Source: Candidatus Amarolinea dominans
Lineage (GTDB): Bacteria; Chloroflexota; Anaerolineae; SSC4; Amarolineaceae
Direction of reading: 5' to 3'
Length of the DNA stretch: 64,000 nucleotides
Assembly (NCBI GenBank): GCA_016719785.1
Contig: JADJYJ010000007.1
Location: forward strand, 1 to 64,000
Position numbers and translations under genes: made by a program. Under the pieces are notes generated by a model. That model had not been told where the DNA came from. It was given only the letters and a program-made list of their open reading frames with translations, and did no database searches. Of the stretch, positions 16,188-24,222 are shown one piece after another. Each line of letters starts with the position of its first letter. The stretch's first letter is position 1.

Positions 16188-16280
16188 ATGCTTACGATCA
16201 CGACTGCTCGACTCGTCAGGAGGCCCAGGCGCACGGCTGCCGGTTATGACCGGTTTGGTCGCACGCCTCTGCGGCGTTGA
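16188..16280 (+). CDS. Putative arginine-rich leader peptide of the arg operon
   Basis: A 30-codon frame starting at the predicted transcription start and ending 103 bases before argG. Nine of the 30 codons are Arg (codons 8, 11, 12, 14, 15, 22, 25, 29, 30), including CGA and three AGG codons that are rare in the surrounding genes. Five Arg codons cluster at 16209-16232. The peptide ends LRR-stop. It is followed by a strong intrinsic terminator ahead of argG. Stalling at Arg codons when charged tRNA-Arg is low would be the classical attenuation logic. The function is inferred from this layout; no homologue was compared. Confidence 0.65.
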   Translation: MLTITTARLVRRPRRTAAGYDRFGRTPLRR

Positions 16281-16311
16281 CCAACGCGGTCACGTTGACC
16301 TGTAGCCGTCC

Positions 16312-16348
16312 AAGCCACGAGGGGAAATGTCCCCTGCGTGGCTTTTTT
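16312..16348 (+). terminator. argG: Attenuator terminator in the argG leader
   Basis: AAGCCACG-A-GGGG / CCCC-TG-CGTGGCTT forms a long GC-rich stem with an AAATGT loop and ends in TTTTTT. It lies between the Arg leader peptide and argG. A competing 7-bp pairing is available: GGTTTGG at 16252-16258, inside leader codons 22-24, can pair with CCAAGCC at 16310-16316 (one G-U pair), which would break the base of the terminator stem. Confidence 0.8.
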
Positions 16349-16383
16349 GTGCCATACAAGCAAGCAAAGGAGTTCATCCAATC

Positions 16384-17667
16384 ATGTCTGTTCGTCACCA
16401 AATCAAAAAGTGCGTGCTGGCCTACAGCGGCGGCCTTGACACGTCGGTCATCGTTCCCTGGTTGCGCGAAAATTACGGCTGCGAAGTCGTCTGCTTCACG
16501 GCTGACCTGGGCCAGGCGGAAGAACTGAGCGGTCTGGAGGCCAAAGCCATCGCTTCCGGCGCCAGCAAGTGCTATGTCGAAGACTTGCGCCTCGAATTCC
16601 TCAACGATTTCGTCTTTCCCACCCTGCGCGCGGGCGCCATCTATGAACGCAAATATCTGCTGGGCACTTCCTTCGCCCGGCCTTTGATCGCCAAGCGCAT
16701 GGTGGAGGTAGCCGAAGCGGAGGGCGCTGACGCGGTGGCGCATGGCGCGACCGGCAAAGGCAATGACCAGGTGCGCTTCGAACTGACGGTCATGGCGCTC
16801 AACCCGCGCCTGCGCATCATCGCGCCCTGGCGCGAGTGGGAGATTCGCAGCCGCAAAGATGCACTGGAGTACGCGGCCAAGCACAACGTGCCCGTCACCG
16901 CCACGGAGAAGTCCATCTACAGTCGGGACCGCAACTTCTGGCACATCAGCCATGAGGGCGGCCTGCTCGAAAATCCCTGGCTGGAGCCGGAAGAGGCCAT
17001 GCACCAGCTTTCGGTCGCGCCAGAGCAGGCGCCCGATCAGCCTGAATACCTGGAGATTGACTTCAAGCAAGGGCTGCCGGTGCGCGTCAACGGCGTGGCG
17101 CACGGCCCGCTCGGCATCATGGAGGCCCTCAACGCCATCGGCGGCCGCCATGGCATCGGCCGCGTGGACCTGGTGGAGAATCGCCTGGTCGGCATCAAGT
17201 CGCACGGCGTCTACGAAACCCCTGGCGGTACTCTGCTCTACCTGGCCCATCAGGGCATCGAAGAGCTGGTGCTCGATCGCGAGACGCTGCACTACAAACT
17301 GCAGGTGGCGCTCAAGTATGCGGACCTGGTCTACAACGGCCAGTGGTTCACCCCGCTGCGCGAGGCGCTGGACGCGTTCGTCAACGTCACGCAGCACAAC
17401 GTCAGCGGCCGCGCGCGCTTCAAGCTCTACAAGGGTCAGGCCATCCTGGTCGGCCGCCAGTCGCCGCACAGCCTCTACCGCGAGGATTACGCCACCTTCG
17501 ATCAGGACGATGTCTACAACCAGCAGGATGCCGAAGGCTTCATCAAGCTGTTCGGCCTGCCGCTGAAGGTGCAGGCCATGATTGACATCGAGGGCAGCGG
17601 CGTCAGCAAGTACCGGCAGCCCGACTTTTCGCAGTTCAAGCGTGACTCGAACGCCGCGCGGAGGTGA
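16384..17667 (+). CDS. argG: Argininosuccinate synthase
   Basis: Joins citrulline and aspartate using ATP in the penultimate step of arginine synthesis, in the cytoplasm. The 427-residue protein has the N-type ATP pyrophosphatase loop VLAYSGGLDTSVIVPWL (residues 11-27), the GHGATGKGNDQVRFEL-type signature (here AHGATGKGNDQVRFE, about 118-132), and YSRDRNFWHISHEGG. Length matches bacterial ArgG. AAAGGAG lies 10 bases before the ATG. It is the first gene of an operon with argJ (4-base gap), an aldo/keto reductase and argH, and appears to be controlled by a leader peptide attenuator upstream. Confidence 0.96.
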   Translation: MSVRHQIKKCVLAYSGGLDTSVIVPWLRENYGCEVVCFTADLGQAEELSGLEAKAIASGASKCYVEDLRLEFLNDFVFPTLRAGAIYERKYLLGTSFARPLIAKRMVEVAEAEGADAVAHGATGKGNDQVRFELTVMALNPRLRIIAPWREWEIRSRKDALEYAAKHNVPVTATEKSIYSRDRNFWHISHEGGLLENPWLEPEEAMHQLSVAPEQAPDQPEYLEIDFKQGLPVRVNGVAHGPLGIMEALNAIGGRHGIGRVDLVENRLVGIKSHGVYETPGGTLLYLAHQGIEELVLDRETLHYKLQVALKYADLVYNGQWFTPLREALDAFVNVTQHNVSGRARFKLYKGQAILVGRQSPHSLYREDYATFDQDDVYNQQDAEGFIKLFGLPLKVQAMIDIEGSGVSKYRQPDFSQFKRDSNAARR

Positions 17668-17671
17668 TTGG

Positions 17672-18889
17672 ATGAGTGATGTGACGATACCCGGCTTCGT
17701 GGCGAGCGGCGTGGCGGCCGGCATCAAGAGGACCGGCGCGCTCGATCTGGCGTTGATCGTTTCCGAACTGCCGTGCGCGGCGGCCGCGGTCTTTACGCAG
17801 AACAAGTTCGCCGCGGCGCCGGTGGAGTATGACCGGCATATCCTGGCGGTCAACAGCGACGCGATGCAGGCCGTGCTCATCAACAGCGGCTGCGCCAATG
17901 CCTGCACCGGCGTGGAGGGCCTGGCCAACGCACGGCGCATGGCCGAGCTGGCCGAGCAGGCGCTGGGACTGCCGCCCACGGCCTGCCTGGTGATGTCCAC
18001 CGGCGTCATTGGCGTGCAACTGCCCCTGGAAAAACTACTGCGCGGCGTGCCGGACGCGGTCAACGCGCTGGCCGCTGACGGGCTTGACCGCGCCGCGCTG
18101 GCTATTATGACCACCGACACGCGGCCCAAGACCGCCCGCGGCCAGTTCACCCTGGCGAGCGGTGAAACCGTCCACCTCTGGGGCATGGCCAAAGGCGCAG
18201 GCATGATCCACCCCAACATGGCGACCATGCTCAGCGTGGTTTTAACAGACGCCGCGATCACGCCGGCGGCGCTTGATCGGGCGCTGCGCCACGCGGTTGA
18301 CCGCAGCTTCAACGCGGTCACGGTGGATGGCGACACCAGCACCAACGACACGCTGGCTGTGTTGGCGAATGGCGCGGCCGGCAATCCCCCACTGGCGCCC
18401 GACTCGGCCGCTTTCACGGCCTTCCAGCAGGCGCTGACCGCCGTCTGCCTCAGCCTGGCGCAGCAGATTGTGCGCGATGGCGAAGGCGCCACCAAGTTCG
18501 CCGCCATCACCGTCAGCGGCGCGGCCTCGGACGCAGACGCTCGCCTGGCCGCAAAGGCGGTCGCCCATTCGCCGCTGGTCAAGACGGCCCTCTACGGCGG
18601 CGACGCCAACTGGGGTCGCATCCTGGCCGCCGTTGGCTATTCGGGCGCGCAGGTTGACCCCGATCGAGTGGCGCTGCACTTTGGCAGCGCCGCGTTCAAC
18701 CTGACGCCGCTGCAAGTGGTGGCCGCGGGGCAACCGCTGCCTTATGACGAAGCCGCAGCCACGGCGCGCTTTACGCAGCCAGAAATTGAAGTGCTGATCG
18801 AACTGGGGCTTGGCGCAGGTCAGGCCACGGTCTGGACCTGCGATCTGAGCCACGCGTATGTGGACATCAACGGGCATTATCGGACGTAG
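17672..18889 (+). CDS. argJ: Bifunctional glutamate N-acetyltransferase / amino-acid acetyltransferase
   Basis: Transfers acetyl from N-acetylornithine to glutamate, recycling the acetyl group in arginine synthesis; some ArgJ also use acetyl-CoA. The 405-residue precursor has the self-cleavage and nucleophile motif HPNMATMLSV near residues 180-189 (Thr of ATML), and typical N-terminal (GIKRTGALDLALIVSE, AAVFTQNKFAAAPV) and C-terminal (DLSHAYVDINGHYRT) segments. GGAGGTG sits 6 bases before the ATG at 17672; upstream in-frame starts lie inside argG. It is presumably cleaved into alpha and beta chains. Whether it is mono- or bifunctional cannot be told here. Confidence 0.95.
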   Translation: MSDVTIPGFVASGVAAGIKRTGALDLALIVSELPCAAAAVFTQNKFAAAPVEYDRHILAVNSDAMQAVLINSGCANACTGVEGLANARRMAELAEQALGLPPTACLVMSTGVIGVQLPLEKLLRGVPDAVNALAADGLDRAALAIMTTDTRPKTARGQFTLASGETVHLWGMAKGAGMIHPNMATMLSVVLTDAAITPAALDRALRHAVDRSFNAVTVDGDTSTNDTLAVLANGAAGNPPLAPDSAAFTAFQQALTAVCLSLAQQIVRDGEGATKFAAITVSGAASDADARLAAKAVAHSPLVKTALYGGDANWGRILAAVGYSGAQVDPDRVALHFGSAAFNLTPLQVVAAGQPLPYDEAAATARFTQPEIEVLIELGLGAGQATVWTCDLSHAYVDINGHYRT

Positions 18890-18934
18890 GATCACAAGAC
18901 GGGGACGCGAGAGAGAACGACGAAAGGAAAAACC

Positions 18935-19897
18935 ATGGAATATCGTAAATTGGGACGCACCGGCCTCGAAGTCTCGGCTCTTTGCCTGGGCACGATGCAG
19001 TTTGGCTGGACCGCGGATGAAACCCAGGCGGCCGAGGTGATGGACGCGTTTGTGGCAGCCGGCGGCAACTTCATTGATACCGCAGACGTCTATTCACGCT
19101 GGCATCCGGGCAATCCCGGCGGCATCTCTGAAGAAATCATCGGCCGTTGGCTGCAACAGCGCGGCAACCGGCGGCAGGTGGTGCTGGCCACGAAAGTGCG
19201 CGGGCGCATGTGGGACGGCCCCAACGGTGAAGGCCTGAGCCGGGCGCACATCATCCAGGCCTGTGAAGATTCGCTGCGCCGCCTGCAGACCGACTGGATT
19301 GACCTCTATCAGACTCATTGGTACGACGCGGAGACGCCAATCGAAGAAACCTTACGCGCCCTGGATGACCTGGTGCGTGCTGGCAAGGTGCGTTACATCG
19401 GTTGTTCGAACCTCCCGGCCTGGCGCTTGACCACGGCTCTCTGGCAGAGCGACAAGCTGGGCCTGGCGCGCTACGATGCCCTGCAGCCGCACTACAGCCT
19501 GGTTCACCGCGCTGAGTTCGAGCGTGAGATGGCCGATCTCTGCCGCGAGCAGCAGCTTGGCGTCATCCCCTATAGCCCGCTGGCCGGCGGTTTCCTGACC
19601 GGCAAATACCGCAAGGATCAGCCGCTGCCCGAGTCCGCGCGCGCCAACAGCGTGCGCCGCTACTTCACCGAGCGTAACTGGGTCTTGCTGGAGGCGATGG
19701 AGAGCCTGGCCCGGACGCACGGCAGGACCGTGTCGCAGATCGCGCTGGCCTGGCAGTTGGCGCAGCCGGTCATCACCTCGCCCATCATCGGCGCCAACAG
19801 TGTGGAACAACTCAACGAAAGCCTGGGTGCGGTGGGCTTGGGCCTGGCCGACGACGAGATCAAACGCCTCAACGACCTGTCGAGCTGGGCAGACTAA
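18935..19897 (+). CDS. Aldo/keto reductase
   Basis: A 320-residue NADPH-dependent TIM-barrel oxidoreductase. The signatures are LGTMQFGWTADE (residues 19-30), FIDTADVYS with catalytic Asp and Tyr (about 47-55), LATKVRGRM with the catalytic Lys, DWIDLYQTHW with the His, and the C-terminal cofactor segment SPIIGANSVEQLNESL. AAAGGA precedes the ATG. It sits between argJ and argH with only 1 base before the argH ATG, so it is co-transcribed, yet no known arginine step needs it. The substrate is unknown. Confidence 0.92.
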   Translation: MEYRKLGRTGLEVSALCLGTMQFGWTADETQAAEVMDAFVAAGGNFIDTADVYSRWHPGNPGGISEEIIGRWLQQRGNRRQVVLATKVRGRMWDGPNGEGLSRAHIIQACEDSLRRLQTDWIDLYQTHWYDAETPIEETLRALDDLVRAGKVRYIGCSNLPAWRLTTALWQSDKLGLARYDALQPHYSLVHRAEFEREMADLCREQQLGVIPYSPLAGGFLTGKYRKDQPLPESARANSVRRYFTERNWVLLEAMESLARTHGRTVSQIALAWQLAQPVITSPIIGANSVEQLNESLGAVGLGLADDEIKRLNDLSSWAD

Positions 19898-19898
19898 G

Positions 19899-21317
19899 AT
19901 GCACATGACACAGAACCGCACACTGCCCCCAGCTTCATCTTCGCCCAAGCTGTGGGGCGGCCGCTTCGACGCCGCGCCTGACGCGCTGATGGAGCAGTTC
20001 AACGCGTCGCTGCCGTTCGATCAAGCTCTGTGGGCGGCGGACATCCGGGGCAGCCAGGCCTATGCACGGGCGCTGGCCCGCGCCGGGTTGATCAGCCTGG
20101 CCGAGCGCGACCAACTCCTGGCCGGGCTGGATGCCGTGGCGGAGGAGTGGGCACGGGGCGTTTTCGCGCCTCATGCCGGCGATGAGGACATCCACACCGC
20201 GGTCGAACGGCGCCTGGGCGAGGTCATCGGCGGCGTCGCGGGCAAACTGCACACCGGCCGCAGTCGCAACGACCAGGTCGCCACCGATGTGCGCCTGTGG
20301 CTGCGCGATCAAATTGACCAGTTGGCCGCGGCGCTGCGTGACCTGCAGGCGGCCGTCATCGCGCTGGCTGAGGCGCATCTCGCTGTGCTCATGCCCGGCA
20401 CGACGCACATGCAGCCCGCGCAGCCCATACGCTTCAGCCATTGGGCGCTCAGCTTCTTCTGGATGTGGCAGCGCGACCATGAACGCCTGACCGAGGTGCG
20501 TCGTCGGGTCAACGTCTGCCCGCTTGGCTCGGGCGCGCTGGCCGGCACGCCGTTCAACGTGGATCGCGTCGCGCTGGCCGCAGACCTGGGCTTTGCAGCC
20601 ATCAGCGCCAACTCCCTGGACGCGGTCAGCGATCGTGATTTTGTCGTGGAATTCCTGGCCTGGGCCGCGCTGCTCGGCATTCACCTCAGCCGCCTGGCCG
20701 AAGATCTGATCCTGTGGTCGAACCCGCAGTTCGGCTTCGTGCGCGTGGCTGATGCCTACAGCACCGGTTCCAGTTTGATGCCGCAGAAGCGCAATCCCGA
20801 CGCGATGGAGCTGGTGCGTGGCAAGAGCGGCCGCCTGCTGGGCAACCTGGTGAGCCTGCTGACCACGCTCAAGGGCCTGCCTTCGACCTACAACAAGGAT
20901 TTGCAGGAGGACAAGGAGCCGCTGTTCGACACGGTGACTACCCTGACGCTGGCGCTGCCGGTCACGGCCGGCGTCCTGCGCACCCTGCAGGTCAATCCAA
21001 CCCGCATGCAGGCCGCGCTGAGCAGCGACATGCTGGCGACTGACCTGGCCGATTACCTGGTGCGCCAGGGGACGCCCTTTCGCCAGGCGCATCACCTGGT
21101 GGGGCAAGCGGTGCGCCGGGCCGAGGCGTTGGGCCTGACCCTCAGCACCCTGCCGCTGGCCGAGCTGCAGGCTATCTCGCCCCAGTTTGGCGCGGATGTG
21201 GCCGCGCTGTGGGATTTCAACCATTCGGTGGAGCAGCGCGCCACGCCCGGCGGCACCGCCGCCGCCGCGGTCGAGACACAGTTACGCCAGGCGCGGCAGA
21301 TTCTGGCAGGCGGCTGA
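19899..21317 (+). CDS. argH: Argininosuccinate lyase
   Basis: Splits argininosuccinate into arginine and fumarate. The 472-residue protein has KLWGGRFDAAPD at the start, VGGVAGKLHTGRSRNDQVATD (about 104-124) and the fumarase/lyase family signature GSSLMPQKRNPD (about 288-299) with the catalytic Ser loop. The ATG at 19899 directly follows the aldo/keto reductase stop; an alternative ATG lies two codons on. No clear ribosome site is seen, so translation is probably coupled. It is the last gene of the arg operon and converges on a phosphatase gene 2 bases away. Confidence 0.95.
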   Translation: MHMTQNRTLPPASSSPKLWGGRFDAAPDALMEQFNASLPFDQALWAADIRGSQAYARALARAGLISLAERDQLLAGLDAVAEEWARGVFAPHAGDEDIHTAVERRLGEVIGGVAGKLHTGRSRNDQVATDVRLWLRDQIDQLAAALRDLQAAVIALAEAHLAVLMPGTTHMQPAQPIRFSHWALSFFWMWQRDHERLTEVRRRVNVCPLGSGALAGTPFNVDRVALAADLGFAAISANSLDAVSDRDFVVEFLAWAALLGIHLSRLAEDLILWSNPQFGFVRVADAYSTGSSLMPQKRNPDAMELVRGKSGRLLGNLVSLLTTLKGLPSTYNKDLQEDKEPLFDTVTTLTLALPVTAGVLRTLQVNPTRMQAALSSDMLATDLADYLVRQGTPFRQAHHLVGQAVRRAEALGLTLSTLPLAELQAISPQFGADVAALWDFNHSVEQRATPGGTAAAAVETQLRQARQILAGG

Positions 21318-21318
21318 T

Positions 21319-21828
21319 CTAGCGGTGTGAGAGGGCGGATTGAATCGTTCCGGCAAACTTCTCGACCCATTGGCGCTGTTCTGGCGTGTCTGGCACCACC
21401 GCGCCTCTTGCGCTCTCGATCTGCTGGAAGGCGCGCTCGAGATTGACGCCCGCGTTGACCAACAAACTCGCGGCGAACACTGCGGAGCGCCCAATCCCCT
21501 GACGGCAGTGAATCGCGACCGTTTTGCCCTCGGACAGCAGCGCGGCGGTTCTTTCGACGAAGGTCCGCATCTCGCCAAACGATGACGGCACGGCGCGATC
21601 GCGAATGGGAAGGGACAAGAACTGGATTCCTTGCTGCGAACTCATGGTCGCTTCCTGGCTGAGTCCCAATTCGCTGCTTTCATGGGGCGTAAGCAGCGAA
21701 ACAACGACATCGATGCCGTTTCGTCGCCAGTGGCCGATCTCATCGGACAGCCAGTCGTCCCCGCGCGGCCGGCCAACGATCGCCAAACGACCGGGCCAGG
21801 GACCATCTAGCCAGTAAATCGCATTCAT
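21319..21828 (-). CDS. Dual-specificity/tyrosine phosphatase-like protein
   Basis: A 169-residue protein with the cysteine phosphatase signature HCRQGIGRSA (about residues 108-117, C-x5-R) and a general-acid loop candidate upstream (PIRDRAVPS). The overall layout (start YWLDGPWPGRLAIVGRPRG, then DEIGHWRRNGIDVVVSLL) resembles the compact bacterial dual-specificity phosphatases. Its ATG overlaps the stop of an upstream ParB-like gene as ATGA, so the two are probably translated together. The target is unknown. Confidence 0.85.
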   Translation of the reverse strand: MNAIYWLDGPWPGRLAIVGRPRGDDWLSDEIGHWRRNGIDVVVSLLTPHESSELGLSQEATMSSQQGIQFLSLPIRDRAVPSSFGEMRTFVERTAALLSEGKTVAIHCRQGIGRSAVFAASLLVNAGVNLERAFQQIESARGAVVPDTPEQRQWVEKFAGTIQSALSHR

Positions 21829-22103
21829 AAAACACCACCTTTGGCAATCACTTCACGGGGCAAGACATCAACATCAACACCTCGCTCACGCAGCACTTTT
21901 AGACGATGATGACCATCCAGAATCGTGCCATCCGCGCTGGTTTTGAGTGATCCCGCCTGACCAGGGCGCAACGAATCAATCAACACATCGGTCGCCAAGT
22001 GCCGAAACAAATCAAGTTTCAGCTCGACTAGATGATGATCCGGATGCAGTGGTCGCAATGAAGGCAAACGCCTGTCGCTCAAACGCCCCATCGCCTTAAT
22101 CAC
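21825..22103 (-). CDS. Small ParB-like nuclease-fold protein
   Basis: A 92-residue protein whose C-terminal half matches the ParB/sulfiredoxin core: LIDSLRPGQAGS, then DGTILDGHHRLKVLRERGVDVDVLPREVI, with the DGHHR motif typical of ParB-like domains. It is too short to be a chromosome-partitioning ParB, having neither helix-turn-helix nor dimer domain. It ends in an ATGA overlap with the phosphatase gene. The domain may bind a nucleotide; what the pair does is not known to me. Confidence 0.7.
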   Translation of the reverse strand: MIKAMGRLSDRRLPSLRPLHPDHHLVELKLDLFRHLATDVLIDSLRPGQAGSLKTSADGTILDGHHRLKVLRERGVDVDVLPREVIAKGGVL

Positions 22104-22217
22104 TCGTCACGATCGAAATGCCGCGGACTGCCCGAAAGCCCCTCTGTGCCATAAGGGCAAGAGCACTTGTCATGATTCTACTACCGTGTACGGAAAATTC
22201 AAAACCTCGATCTTCGT

Positions 22218-22985
22218 TTACTGGTTCAGCTGAGAGTCGCTCGCTTTGTGAGGGCGACCCCACTGTTCGCCGCCGTCCACGATAAGCGTTTCGCCGGTGA
22301 TGTAATCTGCGCGGGCCAGGAAGACGACGGCATCAGCCACGTCCTGCGGGGACCCCCAGCGCTTGAGCAGCGTGCGGTCTGCCACCTGCTGCAGCTTCTG
22401 CGGGTCGTAATGGGACGGGGCGAGAACCGCGCCCGGCGCCACCGCGTTGACGCGAATCGCCGGCGCCAGTTCCAGCGCCAGTCCGCGCGTCAGTGCCAGC
22501 AGGCCGCTCTTGCCCACGCTGTGCGCGATGAAGTTGGGCCACGGCTCGAAGGCCGACAGATCCAGGATGTTGATGATGACGCCCGCGCCCTGCGCCTGCA
22601 TGAGCGGCGCTGCGGCCTGGGCCAGGAAAAAGGGGCCATCCAGGAGAACGCTGAGCACCTGGCGCCACTCCTCGATGGTGGTGGTCATCACCGGCGTGGT
22701 TTGGAAACGCGACGAGCTGTTGACCACGATGTCCAGGCGGCCAAATGCAGCCTGGATTTGCGCCACCAGCGCCTGCACCTGGCTCACATCCGAGACATCG
22801 GCCTGGATGGCGAGGCCAGCCACGCCCAGCGCATGGATCTCGGCCACCGTGGCCTGCGCCTCAGTCACCGACGTGTGATAGGCGATGACCACATCCGCCC
22901 CCGCCTGCGCCAGGCCCAGCGCAATCGACCTGCCCACGCGGATCGCGCCGCCAGTCACCAGCGCCACTTTGCCCTGAATGTCCAT
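22218..22985 (-). CDS. SDR family oxidoreductase with Tyr-to-His change
   Basis: A 255-residue short-chain dehydrogenase. The cofactor motif VALVTGGAIRVGRSIALGLA (residues 7-26), the NSS in place of the usual NNA/NAG (VVNSSSRF), and the C-terminal ITGETLIVDGGEQWG are all present. The expected catalytic YxxxK reads HSVGK here, so the active-site Tyr is replaced by His while Lys is kept. Activity may be altered. I chose the ATG at 22985 because it starts exactly before the Rossmann strand. The family resembles pteridine-reductase/3-oxoacyl-ACP-reductase-like SDRs. Confidence 0.85.
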   Translation of the reverse strand: MDIQGKVALVTGGAIRVGRSIALGLAQAGADVVIAYHTSVTEAQATVAEIHALGVAGLAIQADVSDVSQVQALVAQIQAAFGRLDIVVNSSSRFQTTPVMTTTIEEWRQVLSVLLDGPFFLAQAAAPLMQAQGAGVIINILDLSAFEPWPNFIAHSVGKSGLLALTRGLALELAPAIRVNAVAPGAVLAPSHYDPQKLQQVADRTLLKRWGSPQDVADAVVFLARADYITGETLIVDGGEQWGRPHKASDSQLNQ

Positions 22986-23024
22986 CCTATTCGCTCTCCC
23001 TGCTTCAATGCCTTGCCAGATAGA

Positions 23025-23071
23025 CGCAAAACGAGCCGCGGCGGTCACATCTGCGACCCCCACGGCTCGTT
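23025..23071 (-). terminator. Probable terminator after mdh
   Basis: On the - strand ACGAGCCG and CGGCTCGT form a stem at 23031-23070 with a short T-run (TTTTGCG) after it. It lies downstream of mdh and upstream of the SDR gene. Two further GC-rich hairpins at about 23100-23125 and 23162-23185 precede it in the same spacer. Confidence 0.55.
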
Positions 23072-23199
23072 CGTTCTTGTTTACAACAGTCCTCGGCCCG
23101 TAGGTCACGCCTCCGGCGTGACGACAACCTCCGCCGCAGGGCCTGCTTCTCTCGTCCAACGTCGTCCGGCCAGGAGGCCGGACCTACAGGTTCGCGGCG

Positions 23200-24135
23200 T
23201 CAGGCGGGCGGCACGACGCTCATGGTGCTGCGGATGAGATCGGCCGACTTCTGCAGCATCGCCTTCTCATCATCGGTCAAGGCCACTTCGATGATCTTCT
23301 CCACGCCGTTGCGGCCCAGGACGACCGGCACGCCGAAGTAGATGTCCTTCAGGCCGTACTCGCCATCCAGGTATGCGGAGCAGGGGCGAATCAGCTTCTT
23401 GTCCTTGAGAATGGCTTCCACCATCTCGGCCGCGGCTGCGCCAGGAGCGTAATAGGCGCTGCCGGTCTTCAGCAGATTGACGATTTCGCCGCCGCCCTTG
23501 CGCGTGCGGTCCACGATCGCTGCCACACGCTCGGCCGGCATCAGCTCGCTGATGGGAATGCCGGCCACGTTGCAGAAGCGTACCAGGGGCACCATCTCAT
23601 CGCCATGACCGCCCAGGACGAACGCCTGCACGTTTTCGATGCTGACGCCCAGTTCCTGAGCCACAAAGGTGCGCATGCGCGCGCTGTCCAGGATGCCGGC
23701 CTGCCCCACCACACGGTTCTTGGGAAAGCCCGATGCCTGGAAGGCTACATGGGTCATGGTATCGAGCGGGTTGGTGACAATAATGATGATCGCGTTGGGC
23801 GAGGTGGCCGCAATTTGTGAGGCCACGGCGCGCACGACGCGCGTGTTGATCCCGACCAGGTCCTCACGCGTCATGCCTGGCTTGCGCGGCACGCCTGCGG
23901 TGACAACCACCACGTCGGAATTGGCCGTCGCATCATACGAGGTGGCGCCAGTCACCCGCGTGTCGTAACCGACAATCGGGCCGGCCTGCAGCAGGTCCAG
24001 GGCTTTACCCTTGGGCATATCCTCGGTCTGAGGGATGTCCACCAGGACAATGTCGCCCAGCTCGCGCTCGGCCAACCAGGCTGCACAGGAAGCGCCGACC
24101 ATACCGGCGCCGACAATTGTAATTTTGTTGCGCAT
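23200..24135 (-). CDS. mdh: Malate dehydrogenase, LDH-like type
   Basis: Interconverts malate and oxaloacetate with NAD in the citric acid cycle. The 311-residue protein has the NAD loop ITIVGAGMVGASCA (residues 5-18), an acidic residue at the end of strand 2 (LVDIPQ) favouring NAD, the substrate-binding PRKPGMTREDL loop with Arg, VTNPLDTMTH, and the catalytic His in VLGGHGDEMVPL. The GMTR loop with Arg and not Gln indicates malate rather than lactate dehydrogenase. AAAGGAG precedes the ATG. A palindromic TTTTAGC..GCTAAAA hairpin lies upstream at about 24179-24206. Confidence 0.95.
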   Translation of the reverse strand: MRNKITIVGAGMVGASCAAWLAERELGDIVLVDIPQTEDMPKGKALDLLQAGPIVGYDTRVTGATSYDATANSDVVVVTAGVPRKPGMTREDLVGINTRVVRAVASQIAATSPNAIIIIVTNPLDTMTHVAFQASGFPKNRVVGQAGILDSARMRTFVAQELGVSIENVQAFVLGGHGDEMVPLVRFCNVAGIPISELMPAERVAAIVDRTRKGGGEIVNLLKTGSAYYAPGAAAAEMVEAILKDKKLIRPCSAYLDGEYGLKDIYFGVPVVLGRNGVEKIIEVALTDDEKAMLQKSADLIRSTMSVVPPA

Positions 24136-24222
24136 CGTGATACTCCTTTGTTGACGATGATTTCGTGATTGAGTCAGGGTTTTAGCACGGGTTGTACGCT
24201 AAAACGCGTGAGCACTTATCGC

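Noticed and set aside
16216..18582. Open frame of 788 codons on the - strand opposite argG and argJ
   Set aside because: It is antisense to two unmistakable conserved genes; its composition follows from high GC3 of the real genes and it has no domain or ribosome site.
23095..23190. Possible small RNA in the mdh-SDR spacer
   Set aside because: Two GC-rich hairpins are present, but the stretch looks like common spacer palindromes and there is no promoter or defined terminator for a separate transcript.
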